A stretch of DNA of 64,000 nucleotides, from assembly GCA_024138015.1 (NCBI GenBank), contig JAMXBB010000011.1:72854522-72918521 (forward strand), written 5' to 3'. The position numbers and the translations under genes are program-made. The stretch's first letter is position 1. Every line of letters begins with the position of its first letter. Below are positions 37,301 to 49,105 of this stretch, in pieces. The notes beneath the pieces were generated by a model. That model worked only from the letters and a program-made list of their open reading frames with translations, was not told where the DNA came from and ran no database searches. This DNA comes from Lumnitzera littorea. Its lineage: Eukaryota; Streptophyta; Magnoliopsida; Myrtales; Combretaceae.

Positions 37301-39351
37301 TTAATTGTCTTTATGTTGGCATGCTCAACTCTTGTATGCACGATAATTAACTAAGCTTGTATACTACTACAACTTGATAGTTTTTTCCATTCTCTTAGGA
37401 ACTTTGCTAAATGCTGTGGTGTTTTCTAACATCTGATGATGGAGCTTTATGAAGGAGTTTCTGCCTAGCTGTCACAGACTATTTTTTGCTTTTTAGAGCT
37501 ATAGTATATTCATCCTTCAGGAATAATAAATTTACTCTTACCTACCAAAAAGAAAATATGGATTTACTAATAACATTATCGCAATTAACATATCAACAAC
37601 ATATCAACAGTGTTCATATATAAATTGTCTAAATATGGTGTGAATACTATTATTTATATATATAACATATTGTAATTTATGTAACAGTTGATTGTCTTTC
37701 CATATTTATATGGGAATAATATGCATTTTAGAAAGAATTACAACCTTCATAAATTGGGGGACAGAAAGATTATGTAGCAAGAGTTTTGTCATTTTGTATC
37801 AAGTCATACAAATGCTGTAATCCTTGGTATCAAGGACATGTATGCTGGACACTTAATCAAAAGACAAGAATTGTTAATGGTTAAAAGGTACAAGTAACAA
37901 AAGCAAGAAATTATAAAGGTCTTATTAGTGAAAAGTATAAGTGACAAAATAAAAAATTATAAATAACCAAAAGATATTAATGAAAAGCTATAATGACAAA
38001 AACTTTTGAAATATATATGTTATATTATATGATGACTACATAAATTTGATTTTCAGGACCTAATTCTTCTCCTACTAACTTCTGGAAGAGATCCTGGGAT
38101 TATTCCACGTAATGCTCACCCTCCTGAGCCAGAAGGCCCTGATGGCAGTACAGATACTGGAGCTCTACAGACACCACCAGCACGATTGCCTCGCTTTAAA
38201 GATGTAGTGATCAATGGTGTTTCAATAAAGATCAAGTACTGTGATACTTGCATGCTTTATAGGCCTCCTCGCTGTTCACACTGTTCCATCTGCAATAATT
38301 GTGTTGAGAGATTTGATCACCACTGCCCCTGGGTAGGACAGTGTATTGGGCTGGTAAGTGCCCATTTTACTTTTGTCAAGACTCTTCATTCGTTTAATTT
38401 TTGCACCTGAATGGAAAGTTTATCACTGCATATCCAAGCACAAGCTATCTGTTGTCTTCTGTTGAAACTGCTGGTGTTGTATGTAATGTCCTAACCTTAT
38501 TTGGTAACTATGGTGCAGCGAAATTATCGATTCTTCTTCATGTTTGTCTTCTCAACTACCCTTCTTTGTATATATGTTTTTGCATTCTGCTGGGTCTACA
38601 TAAGGAGGATCATGGGATCGGAACAAACATCTATCTGGAAAGCAATGATCAAGACTCCTGCCTCAATTGTACTAATAGTATATACTTTCATTGCAATGTG
38701 GTTTGTTGGTGGTCTTACTGCCTTCCATTTATATCTCATCAGCACAAATCAGGTGATTTCTTACAGCAAAGATCTCTGTCATTGTCTCTCATGCAACTCC
38801 ATAACATCTTTGTATTACTATTGCAGACTACGTATGAGAATTTTAGATACAGATATGATCGCAGATCAAACCCTTACAGCAAAAGTGTGGTGCAGAACTT
38901 TGTAGAGATATTCTGCACTCAGATTCCCCCATCAAAGAACGATTTCAGGGCTAAGGTACCCAGAGAGCCCGGGTTACAAACAAGACCTGTTGGGGGTTAT
39001 ATGAGTCCCAATATGGGAAAACCTGTTGATGACATAGAAATGGGCAGAAAGGCAGTTTGGGGGGACCTGAACTCAGGGTTAGACCTTGGTGAAGGGCAAC
39101 TTAACAGTAATGATCGCGTGAACATCAAGGATGGTGAATTAGGTGAAATGTCACCAGAAATCAGGACTAATGTAGAGGATACTGGAGAGCGTGCTGGTGT
39201 ACATCCAAGGCGGTCCAGCTGGGGAAGGAAAAGTGGAAGCTGGGAGATGTCGCCCGAACTTCTTGCTTTGGCTGCAAGAACGGGGGAGTCCAATCGTGAT
39301 GGTGGAGGTAGCAGTGGCAACTTGAGAAAAGAAGATAGTTGGCATCTATAG
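34359..39351 (+). CDS. DHHC-type protein S-acyltransferase (palmitoyltransferase), PAT05-09-like
   Basis: Exons are 34359-34442, 35389-35571, 38057-38353, 38519-38752 and 38827-39351, all joined in phase 0, giving 440 residues. All introns are GT-AG. The start ATG opens the family-typical MYTVPP...VRVYQTWKGSN. Four membrane segments lie at about residues 44-67, 76-99, 192-215 and 237-262. Between segments 2 and 3 is the cysteine-rich zinc domain with Cys151, Cys154, Cys162, His164 and the catalytic DHHC at 176-179 (Cys179 takes the acyl group). The conserved DPG (101-103) and TTxE (267-270) motifs are intact. The cytosolic tail carries HPRRSSWGRKSGSWEMSPE, as in Arabidopsis PAT05-PAT09. Such enzymes attach palmitate to cytosolic Cys residues of proteins at the plasma or endomembranes. 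Intron 2 (2485 nt) hosts a MITE. The gene converges on the GDPD gene. Confidence 0.96.
35729..36041. mobile_element. MITE-like inverted-repeat element in DHHC intron 2
   Basis: The first ~120 bp and the complement of the last ~120 bp match imperfectly: GGATACACTGCCTAAACTC against TGATACACCCCCTTAATTC, then TTTTTACCTCCTGAAAGTTT against CTTTTACCTCCTTAAAACTT, then GTGCATTTACTACC against ATGCATTCACCTCC. The flanking 9-mers ATTCAATCA and TTTCAATTA agree at 7 of 9 positions. That suits a Mutator-type 9-bp target duplication that has diverged. It has no coding capacity and lies well away from the splice sites. Confidence 0.75.
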
Positions 39352-40800
39352 CATGAGGTTTATGTATAATATAGGATTTGCAATAGTGGCAGATTTGCTT
39401 TCAATGGGGTGGTCTCCTAGGTTTGGGCATCCATGCTTTCTAGTTTGGTGTGTTGTATGAGAATGGGCTTTCTACATTCATGAGATTGCATTACAATTTG
39501 TGAAAAGTCCTAGCGTGTAGCTGTTCTTGTGGAATCAGCAACTTGAAGCCCTCTTTGAGGGAATAGTAAAGTTAATCGCTTTCTCTCTGGTGTATTGTGG
39601 CGGGCATTGCTTTTCTTTTCCTGCTTGCTCCTTTCGAATTGATATCTCTCGGCCTCTGGAGGATCTTTGAGTCAAGAAAACATTGTCGCGAAACAGCACC
39701 CGTAGAAATGCTTTATTACTGGGTACCTAAAATAAGTTTTGGTTTCTTGGCTTTTCAGCTACTTTGCTTCTCATTCTTAGCAGAATGAAGCTTTCAGAAG
39801 TGTGCCGAGATCCGGAATGAAAGGTTCTGATTCACATTTATATTGCGTCGCGCTTTCGGTTGTGTTTGTTTGTGTCTCAATTCTTCTCCATCAAAGTATG
39901 CTGTTGTCCCTAATAGATTGATAAATGCAGTTTAAAATCTCCAATACATTTTAGAGAGCATTTATTTTTTGTGTTCAGGTGCTTGCTGTAGCAAAGGACG
40001 AGAGCGTATGATTGTATATTAGTTTGGTTATGAATATGGACTGGCGTGACTAAGATCATGTTTTGTTTGAGTTATTCAGTAAAAGAAATTTATAACCTAT
40101 TAACAGTATGGACACTGTTAGCCAATTCTATGTATTTATATATTTGTGTGCATTTCATGTTATATTGATTGTCCAAAGTTGCATCTTAAGGCCATTAAGT
40201 AGTTGGATCTGTTGGTATTCTAAATCGTAAGGGAATATTCTGTGCAACTAGGTAAGATGCATTTTGGGGCTACCTGGCGAAGTAACGAGGAGTAGTCATG
40301 GTCAGATTAGCTAAAGCTCGACCCTTGTGCTCTCTATTGTAGTAGTGTCTCTTTCGATTGCCACGCATACGACAATGCGCACTGTGACCATGAGACCGAC
40401 TAATTGCCTGGACACTGCTACGGAGGATATTCTTATGGGCCCTGTGTTGTTGAACTAGAATTTATATTTCATTTTCCAGATAAAGACCTCCTATTTACAT
40501 TTGTTTTCGAAATATTTGTCCAAGCCACTAATATCGTGATCATGATGCATGTCTCGTTCAGGCGTCCTATTTTTTTTTTCCCCCCCTCTTTTTCTTTCTC
40601 GTCACATATTTAGACTAATGAAAGGGACGTGATTTTTGGTAAGAATTCCCTGGAAGAATGCGATTATTGAGCCTATCTACCATAACGACGAAGAGACCGT
40701 TAGAAGTTGATCAAAGGGGCCAATTCTTGAAATAAGTCACCAATAGCCAATAGGAACTAGAAAATAAGCTTTGACCGACAAAGCAGGTAAATCCGTTATA
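39352..40800. other. 3' UTR and flank of the DHHC gene
   Basis: The sequence directly after the stop is GC-richer than the intergenic background for about 500-600 bp, fitting a transcribed 3' UTR. The polyadenylation site is not defined. A 63-codon frame at 39597-39788 lies in this UTR and looks fortuitous. From about 40300 the sequence is unremarkable. Confidence 0.5.
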
Positions 40801-40809
40801 ACACAATAA

Positions 40810-41515
40810 AACAAGTTTATCAGAATCCTAATAATGTTATTAGAAATGGGAAAAAGTTGGTGGATTTATTAAGTCACACTACGTTACTAGAAATATAATA
40901 GTGTGTTAACTAGAACCAAAATAATGTCACCAGAAATGTGAAAGTTGATAGATTCATGAATTCGCACAATGTTATCAAGAACATTACAGAGTTGCTTGCC
41001 AGAAAAGTAAAAAAATTTACCACCAATGCGAAAATAATGTTACGGGGAACGTAATAATGTTACTAAAACTATAGCCAAAGCCAATATTACCGAAGATGTG
41101 AAAAAGTCGGTAATCTCATGAATTTGCACAATGTTGCCAAAAACATGACAGGGTTACCAAATTCGTAGTAATCTTTACTAGAAATGTGAAACAGTTCATA
41201 AGTTCATGAATTAGCACAATATTACCAGAATCTTTACAATTTCATGGAATTATAACAATTTTATTAGAAATGCAAACAAGTTGGTAGGTTCATTGATTCG
41301 CATAATGTTATCAAAAATACAATTGTGCTATTACAATCGTAGCGTGTTATTATAAATGCGAAAAAGTTGATAGATTCACGAATGCACACAACGTTACAAG
41401 AAATGTAATAGGGTTACTAGAAAAATTAGCAATTTTACTAAAAATGCGAAAAAGTTGGTAGGTGCATAAATTCACTCAACAGTACCACAAACATTATGAT
41501 GTTATTAGACCCGTA
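40810..41515. repeat. Degenerate minisatellite, ~88-bp unit, block 1
   Basis: Recurrent words in fixed order are GTTACCAGAAATGTGAAAAAG, GTTGGTAGATTCATGAAT, TCGCACAATGTTACCA and an AACGTAACAG/ATCGTAGCAA pair. Spacing between successive CACAATGTT-type words is mostly 86-92 bp (for example near 41124, 41215, 41300, 41385 and 41472), with one about 160 bp. Copies are heavily diverged. Frames are closed, so this is non-coding. Confidence 0.85.
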
Positions 41516-42322
41516 TAAGGACTAGTTTCAAACTATAAATAGGCCTAAAGGACTAACGAATCGGCTTAGCCCAAAAGTAGCTAGGCCTGAATAGGGCTCC
41601 GAACTGCTAAAACCGATGGGCCAATCCTCCATTGAACCAGTGGGTTGGCTTTACTGGTTTACTCCCTTAAAAAAAAAAGGGGAGAGAAAGAGAGAGCTCT
41701 TAAGTTAAAAAAAATAATTTAATGATATCCATTTGATTATATCATATCAAAACTATCTTCTTTATGATTGTGAATAATAATTTTATAAAAATAATATTAT
41801 TAAACTATTGATAGAGGATTTATTATAAGTTGATTATGTGTTAAGAATGGATGAAAAATTCGATTTAAATTAATATAAGTCCTTTTTGTAAAACTTGTTA
41901 AATATTAAGAACTTGAATATAAAGAAAAGATAAAATTTGAAGAGAAAAATAATAAAAAAATTAGAACCATATTAAGTCAGAAATTAATAAAAAAATTAAA
42001 ATTTATTAATAAATTAATAAAATTTAAAAAAAAAAGAGAAAGGAAGTCATGTTTGAGGAAAAAATAAACAAAGGAACTACATCAACTTAGAAATTAATAA
42101 AAAAAATTAGAAATTATTAAAATTAATAAAAAATAAAAATTAATTAAAAAATTAAATATATAAAAAAATCCAATTCAAGGGCCAGCCCACCTAAATCGGT
42201 TTAGAACCGTGATTAGTCGAGTTGATTATGGTTCAAGTTTCATTCAACCTATGAACCGGTGATTCCTGACTAGGTTTGAACCAGTGAACAGGTCTAGATG
42301 TTACCAGAATCGTAGCCAACGT

Positions 42323-42323
42323 N
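42323..42323. other. Single-N assembly gap
   Basis: An undetermined base between a minisatellite scrap and the start of the second AT/GAACCGG module. The true gap length is unknown. Confidence 0.95.
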
Positions 42324-42736
42324 TTCAATTTTAGTTAATGTAAGTCCTTTTTGTAAAACTTATCAAATATCAAAAACTTGAATATGAGAAAAAAATAAAA
42401 TTTGAGGGAAGGAAATAAAAATATCGGAATCACATTAAGTCGAAAATTAATAAAAAATTAAAAATTATTAATAAATTAATACACTTAAAAAAAAGAGAGA
42501 AAGAAGATCACATTATTAGAAATTAATAATATATTAAAAAAAGAAATTAATTAAAAAATTAAATATTAAAAAAAATGGTTCAAGGGTCATAAACTGGCCC
42601 TTGAACTACCAGGCTTAGTGAACCGGCCTAAAATCAACAGCTCACGGGCAGGTAACGGTTCACTATATTACCAACCCGTGAACTAGCAGATCAAGGCCGA
42701 TTCAGCCCAGTGCCCAGGTTTAGTTGGATTGGTCCA

Positions 42737-42737
42737 N
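42737..42737. other. Single-N assembly gap
   Basis: An undetermined base at the join between the second and third AT/GAACCGG modules. Confidence 0.95.
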
Positions 42738-42974
42738 TATTGAAAAAAAGAGAAAAGAGATCATATTATTAGAAATTATTAATGTATTTAAAAAAAAATT
42801 AATAAAAAAAATTTAATATTAAAAAAAAAACCTGATTCAAGGGTCTTAAACAGGTCTTTGAACCATTGGACTTAATGAACTGTCCCGAAATTGTCAGCTC
42901 ATGAGCTGGTTACAGTTCACCGTATTACTGACCCATGAACTGACTGTTCAAGATTGGTTCGACCTAATTCTAGG

Positions 42975-43570
42975 TTATGGTTACAGCATAATGTTACCAA
43001 AAATGCAACAGTGTTACAAAAATACAAAATTGTCACCAGAAATGCGAAGAAGTCGATAGATAGTGAGTTTGCGCAACGTTACCAAGAAAGTAACAATACT
43101 ACTAGAACGGCAACGATTTTTCTAGAAATGCGAAAATTTGATAGGTTCGTGAATTAGCGTGATGTTAGCAGAAACGTAACGATGTTACTAAAATCGGAGC
43201 ATTTTGCTAGAAATGCAAAAATCTTGGTAAATTCATTAGTTTGCACAATGTTACTGTAAACATAACGGTGTTAACAGAATCATAGCAAATTTACCAAATG
43301 TGAAAAATGTCGTTAGGTTTATGAATTCATACAATGTTACCCAAAACGTAACAGCATTACAATAATCGTTGCAATCTTACCGGATATATGAAAAAGTTGG
43401 TAGATAGGTTCATGAATTTGCACAATATTAGCTATTTCACTGGAAATGTGAAAATGTTGATGGGTTCATTATGTCGCTTGATGTTTACCAGAATGTAAAA
43501 GTGTCACCGTAATCGTAGCATTTTTACTACAAATGTGAAAAAGTTGGTATGTTTATGAATTCTCTCACTA
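42975..43570. repeat. Degenerate minisatellite, ~88-bp unit, block 2
   Basis: The same unit as block 1 resumes here: ACCAGAAATGCGAA, TTCGTGAATT, GCACAATGTTAC and AACGTAAC words recur at about 85-91 bp (near 43070, 43155, 43241, 43327 and 43418). One copy is shorter. Block 1 and block 2 were probably one array split by the GAACCGG repeat. Confidence 0.85.
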
Positions 43571-45500
43571 CTACTATTATCCTAATTTAACTAATTTCCC
43601 TAACAACCCATTCTTCGTTATCCTCTTCTAACTGTAGGTCTTGTTAGTGATTTTGTACGTTGCGTTGCTTTTCGTCTTCTTCTTTGTTTTTGCGCTCGTT
43701 GTTGCTATTGTTCTGCGTCTTCCATCTCAGCGTCTTCTTCGTCCTTGTTGTATAGAAGGAGCAATGCAATTCCTTTGGATTCTTTGTTCTTTGAGGCCAG
43801 TGACAAAACATTTTAGGCTTTTGGTCGAGGAAAATTTAATCGAAAGGGTTATAGAGAATTAGGGCTTGGAATGAATTGATCATCTAAGTATAGGGTTGTA
43901 TTTGATGATTTTGAATAACTTCCCTCTGGCAGGTGTACCTCGTGCATCGTCCTTTTCCACAGAACAATGCATCAAATGGACAAGAGAGATGAACGAGCAT
44001 GCTGTGATGGTGTACGTGGGAAAGAGTGAACCATTGTGTTTTCACCAACAACTCAGGGAGTGATGGGGAACCACCATGTACTTGCCAAACCACCATATTT
44101 TCTCCAACCTACTGTTGAGCTTTGCTGATGAAGGTTAGAAAGATGGAGTAAGAATGTCGGTGAAGAAGATGATCGAGAATGGATGAATGAAAGAAGGGAA
44201 AACTAGTGTGAGGGTTGTTGACAATCAGCCTTTAGCCCTTAGGCTCCAAGGGCTCAAGCTCACTCGAGGGCTCGGCCAACGTTGTGTCAAATCTCTCCCA
44301 GCTCTAATGAAGAATAGCTTAACATAATTCCTTGCTCTACTAGCATTATTCGGGTTGAACCTCAAGCACTTTGAAGCTCTCTCTCTCTCTCTCCCTTTAC
44401 AACCCTAGGATTTCATCTTCCGACAATAAGGAAATAGCTCATTTCCATTTTTAAGATAGTTCTTAAAGAGTTCATCAACTAGCACGATCAGGCTTACCTT
44501 TCTCTTCTCGTCTCTTTCTCTCTTCTCATTAAATGTCGAATGACCTTTTGACATATAACCTATTAAGCTAGCCACTAAATTAGCACCGGCCAATTCTTTC
44601 TTGCCATATGTCTCAACAGGTCAGTCCCTTTAACCCATAAATAAGAGTGAAGCCATTAAATAAATGAATCTTTTTTGGATCTTTAGACCACGAGCTTTTT
44701 GAAAACTCTCATTCACTCTCCCTATTAACTTAAGCATTAGATGGCCTTCACTAGAATTGGATCATGCCACAAGGGGCTTTTTGTAGGTCTACCATGATGT
44801 ACGGCCAATGGACCACTAAGGTTTATGTAGGAAGTAGCATTCGTGATATACCCCATCACTAAGGATGAAGAGAATGGAAGCTGGTTGTATGTTTTTCTAT
44901 TGATACATTTGCAAAATATATTAATGGTGATCATTGAAATTTTAGAGATTCAATGCTTAAGAATGAAGAGTTAACATTATGTCGCCTCCCAACGACTTAT
45001 TGTAGTACCATCTTTTGTAAATAGTTCATGTGGTTATATATTTTTGTTTTGCAATTCAATGTTTAATAATCAAAACTTGTAAAGTTAGTACTTCAACTTT
45101 TGGAAATGTAAGCTCATCTTTCATTGGTAAGGACTTTATTGGGGTCTTTAGGAGCTATGTTTGCCTCTTAAAAAGCTTTTTATTTTATCCTTGAAGTTTT
45201 TAATAAGATATATTTAATATTTATTTGTATTATTTACAATATATAAATTACACAACGTTAATACAAAAGAAAAAAAAAAAGAAGGAAAAAGAACACATTT
45301 TTTTATGTCTTTGTCAAAGGACACTACAGAGGCGAAAGACTTAGCTTTCTTGGTGAGGGACCTCAAAAGGGGGTCCTTAGCCTAGGAAACTAGGTAAACA
45401 TCTCTGATAGAGGTGCCATGGGGGATGGTATTCTTATGTATCCAGATGCTTTCTACTGTTAAGGGTTAATTTGACCTAACGTGTCATCGTAGAGCTAGTG
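43571..45500. other. Intergenic region, no gene recognised
   Basis: The part at 43590-44660 is GC-richer than average, with a CT microsatellite near 44376-44396 and several short frames (43641-43862 on +, 44096-43884 and 44593-44405 on -). None shows a domain. The texture resembles retroelement untranslated sequence leading to the reverse transcriptase scrap at 45.5 kb, but no LTR was found. Confidence 0.4.
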
Positions 45501-45514
45501 TTTGTTCCTTACGA

Positions 45515-45672
45515 ATAATAATAATGAGGGTACGAGGCTTTGTGTAGATTACAAAGAGATAGATAAGGTTACCATTAGAAACAAGTAGTGTCTTCTAAAA
45601 ATCGATAACATCTTTTATCAGCTAAAGGGAGTCTACGTTTTCTCAAAGATTGATTTGAAGCTCTTCAACCAA
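45515..45672 (+). pseudogene. Ty3/gypsy reverse transcriptase fragment
   Basis: About 50 codons read NEGTRLCVDYKEIDKVTIRNK, then a stop where the family has Tyr-Pro, then KIDNIFYQLKGVYVFSKIDL. This is the start of the plant gypsy reverse transcriptase, whose standard form runs R-x-C-x-D-Y-R-x-L-N-K-x-T...KIDL. The catalytic YxDD region and all other domains are missing. It is a short decayed scrap upstream of the GDPD 3' end. Confidence 0.8.
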
Positions 45673-46608
45673 TTTAAAGCTCTTCCATATTGGCCGTTAA
45701 ACGTTCGGAGTTCGAAGATACATTGATAATTTCGAATATATAAAGAATATTTTAGTCATTTCCAATTTTCGCAGTCATGTTTAGCATCACGTAATTTTAA
45801 GAGTCTAATAGTAATACCACTGCTTCGTAATCTTTTGAGTGCTTATGTGATTTTAGGATTTAATCTTTGTGTCTAGGGAAATTTACGTCATTTGATGTAT
45901 ACCTCGAAACCTGTTTTACAAACATAGGATTTAAAATATATATTATTTTCTGAGGTGGACATATGTTGTATATAATTTTCGGACATTTGTGCCGAAAGTT
46001 ATGTAAACTCTAACACACGAGGAATTTTTGTCATGTTTCATAGCATAACCGAAGAGAATCAGTCTTCAGGACGCATCATCTTGGAGCATGAGCTATGTTT
46101 CTGGAAGAGCGTTTTTTTTTTTCTTTTCTGGGTTGTAGACCCAAACCCAGTGTCGACTGCTGCGATTCCTACTACAATGCAGCGCGGGCTCTTCAGTTCG
46201 CTGATACCTATTCATTCGATAATCTCACAACCTTCCCAAAGTGGATTGAGTAAACCGAATTCATTAGTTTATAGGAATGGATTAGGCCCGAGCGTTTAGG
46301 TCCAGCTGATTGAATCGTAGATACACTTTTCTTTGGGAATCCATTTCAGCACAGGAAGAAAGAGAGAGAGCACCTTGAGAAATAACTACTATGATTTATT
46401 TCTAGAGTAAACAAACGGAGGACCGGCTAGAAGATTGTATAGATCTCCAAGGTACGTACCTAAAGAAGTGCAATGAATTATTTACAGTATGCACCAACCA
46501 TACTGTTCCATCCTGGCATCCTTCATAAACCTAAAACCCTACAACTATTTCACAAGGGAAAAAAAAAAAGAAAAAAAAAAGAAAGAAACAAGCAGAGCTT
46601 AAAATTTG
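45673..46608. other. Convergent intergenic end next to the GDPD gene
   Basis: No gene was recognised. The 88-codon + frame at 46033-46299 lies in a GC-richer patch but matches no family I know and contains a homopolymer-driven Phe run. The 3' UTR of the GDPD gene (transcribed leftward) probably occupies the right-hand few hundred bases. A/G homopolymers lie at 46560-46590. Confidence 0.4.
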
Positions 46609-49105
46609 TTAATGCTGTATCAAAGCCGGTATGAGCTGGAGAATAAAAGCAAGCTCTCTTTCGGAGAAACGGGGCTTAGTTTCAACTCGCACCGCCTCGG
46701 TTTGTTCCGAACTCTCCTCCACCAAAACATCATTGGATGGCATTATCAAATCAGACACTGCCTCTGTTATTTCTTGGACTAAATCCACTATCACCCCATC
46801 TATCCCCATCAAATGCTGCATGTATACTGCTTCAGCTACATTGCTGCAAAGCCACAAAAAACCACTCCGTTATTTATGATGGATGTCCCAAAAATAACAC
46901 TCGATAAAATACAATGCCACGAATAGGAACGGTGCGAGCGTGTTCATCAATTAGATGCTTACTTCAGTTTACCAAATGTGAGCAATGATAGTTTTGATTC
47001 TTTTATCTTCGCCACGGCTCCAGGGTTTCTAAAAACACCCATAACTTCAGATACGATTCCATCGAGGCCACCTTCCTGACAAAGTTTTATAGCTTCCTCC
47101 ATGGAATTCCTTCTTATGTCATAGTAAGTCATAAAACCCCCAATTGTCAAAAAGAAAACCTGAGAAACAAAAATAAACAAATAATTTACCAGAAAACAGA
47201 GTTAGCATTCCCAAATTACATGCACAATAAGGCATGCCATTCTTGTACAAGAAAATTGAAAGAGACTTACAGGGTACTTGGACTGCAATTTTTTGACTAG
47301 TAGAGCTGCATCCGGCTGAAAAGAAGAGAAAATAACAGGTCTTTCATTGGCATACTCAAAAACCACCTGCATAATCAAATCATGACAATTCAGTGAGAAC
47401 ATTAATTTACCAGATCCTAAGAAAAAACATTGTATGTTGAATATAACGTATACCTTTAAAATAGCTTCAAGAACCCTGATGAGATAATCTTGTTCATAGA
47501 CGATGTAATCATCAAATTTCAATTCAATATTGAAACCCAAGGTAGGTTCAACTTGTTGAAAAGCTTCACTCAACGTGCAGTGAGAATCGTCAATCTCTAC
47601 ATTCCAATTCACAATTTTCCCATCTTTGGTCTTCCTCAGCAATGGCTTGCCAGCTTTACCGGATTCTCTTTGGGGCCCATAGCGCATAAACTCAGCTAGA
47701 GACAGTTCGGTTACTCTTCTTTCAAATACATTGCCCTGGGAATTCCAAAAACATTTTTAACAATTTACCAATTTCAATTTATTCAATGACATGTAAATGA
47801 TTATCGTAAAACTAAAAGAAAAAACAATTTACGAGCTTACATTTTCTTCGGAGAGGATAAAGTTGTCATGGAAAATGACCGGGCAATCATCTTTAGTCAC
47901 CTGCAAAAAAGAAAAAGAGGATAGCATTATTAGATGATTTAGAGAAAAAATTTGTCCTACTTAATCGCATATTACTAAAAGTTAATAGAAATTAATTATT
48001 TCGGTGAACTTAACATACCCAAAAGTTGCACTAAATTCATTACTGAAAAACATGAAATATAAACATTAATTTCAAACCAAATCATACTAAAACTGCATGT
48101 ATACTAATCGATAACTTATTGAGAAGAAAATATCGAAATAAACCCGACTGAGTGATGACACGTGGACAAAAAAATAAACAAAAATTATAAAAGCTTTATT
48201 TAACTCTTGTCCACGTGGCAAGCAGTCAGATAACACGATATAGACAAATTATAATGACCAATTTAACCCCATACTTCCGTCTTTTTTGTTTCGTGCGAGC
48301 CGACCCAATATTATTTATCACGCACAGATAGAGAGACAATTTCCCGTTTCATACGCGGCGAGAGAAAAATGATGCTCTCGGTTCCCAACGATAACATGAA
48401 TATATTAAAGAAATAAATAATACATGCAACTGCTAAAAACAGCATTTATGTGTATCTAGATTATCTTGGAGATCTAATTCTGGTCAAAGCTCGAAATGTT
48501 TACACTCCAAAACTCCATAATCTTTCTACCGATTTAAATTTTAGAAGTAAAAAAAAAAAAAAAGACGACGAAGAAGAAGAATAAAAGGAACACCCAGGAG
48601 TCAATATAAAGAACATACCTGAACGTCGAATTCGATGAAATCAAGAGGGAATTTGGCAGCTCTGTTGAAGGAGGTAATGGTGTTTTCTTTAATGACTCTC
48701 AACCTGTTATCATTCGAATTCAGGATGTTCATGCCATGTCCTCTGTGTCCTATCACCATGAATTTCGGAGCTTTATATGTTCTCTTCCCAACCTCAACTC
48801 CTACATATCCAAAAAAACAACAACAAAAAAAAAAAAAAAATTAGATTCAGCTTCAAACGAGCATCAAGTAAGGTAAAGGAGTCAAATATACTAAAACGCG
48901 ATTCGACAAAGAAAAGATGCTGATAGCATTTCTCGATATTTAGAAAAATCGGCATTATCAAGGAACGGTTGCCGGAATCTATGGAGAGAGAGAGAGAGAA
49001 AGAGAGCGCACCTTTGGTGGAGTTGGAGTAGAGAGACAAGGCAGGGGTCTCGGGGACTTGGTCGAGGTTAGGGACGTCGGAGACATGGACGGCTTTGAGA
49101 GCCAT
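46609..49105 (-). CDS. Glycerophosphodiester phosphodiesterase (GDPD1/2/3-like)
   Basis: Exons on - are 49105-49012, 48800-48619, 47900-47841, 47735-47454, 47366-47271, 47159-46963 and 46843-46609. All introns are GT-AG and phases join to 381 residues. The GP-PDE TIM-barrel signature is complete: HRG at 50-52, ENT at 70-72, FIEFDVQ around 87-92, the second catalytic His in HD at 103-104, IELK at 182-185, SSFQPD at 220-225 and a C-terminal MGIDGVIVD. The enzyme hydrolyses deacylated phospholipids such as glycerophosphocholine to glycerol-3-phosphate and the alcohol. In Arabidopsis this small family (about the same length) is linked to phosphate starvation. Exon 1 encodes a weakly conserved leader, and a plastid signal is not obvious. 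The leader upstream is GA/CT-rich. Intron 2 holds a G-box palindrome. It converges with the DHHC gene. Confidence 0.96.
48130..48241. repeat. MITE-like palindrome with paired G-boxes in GDPD intron 2
   Basis: The arms match when inverted: ACTGAGTGATGACACGTGGAC on the left against the complement of GTCCACGTGGCAAGCAGTCAG on the right. Agreement extends outward to ATATCG words at 48130 and 48239. Arms of about 38 bp enclose an AT-rich loop of about 40 bp. Each arm includes CACGTGG, a G-box bZIP/bHLH site. The fold-back may be a small MITE; no clear target duplication was seen. Confidence 0.7.

Larger units (their letters stand above)
41516..42974. repeat. Interspersed AT/GAACCGG repeat between minisatellite blocks, with two gaps
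   Basis: A module of about 465 bp is seen twice (from about 41860 and 42324) and partly a third time (from 42738). It has a TAAGTCCTTTTTGTAAAACTT start, a long AAATTAATAAA-rich stretch, then a GC-richer tail with GAACCGG, GGTTCAAG and TGAACC words on both strands. Single Ns at 42323 and 42737 fall exactly at module joins. A scrap of the minisatellite (GTTACCAGAATCGTAGCCAA) sits just before the first N. Part of this structure may therefore be an assembly product. Confidence 0.7.

Noticed and set aside
38997..39345. Antisense frames of 107 and 64 codons opposite DHHC exon 5
   Set aside because: Shadows of a real coding exon, with Pro/Ser-rich composition and no domain.
38401..39351. A 316-codon open frame across exons 4-5 of the DHHC gene
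   Set aside because: It is in frame with exon 5 only. Upstream of 38827 it reads exon 4 in the wrong frame and runs through introns. The spliced model with intact DHHC, DPG and TTxE motifs explains the region.
39597..39788. A 63-codon + frame after the DHHC stop
   Set aside because: Lies in the likely 3' UTR. It is hydrophobic by T-richness and has no family match.
46033..46299. An 88-codon + frame near the GDPD 3' end
   Set aside because: Contains a T-run-derived Phe stretch, has no homology I recognise and lacks promoter or splice context.
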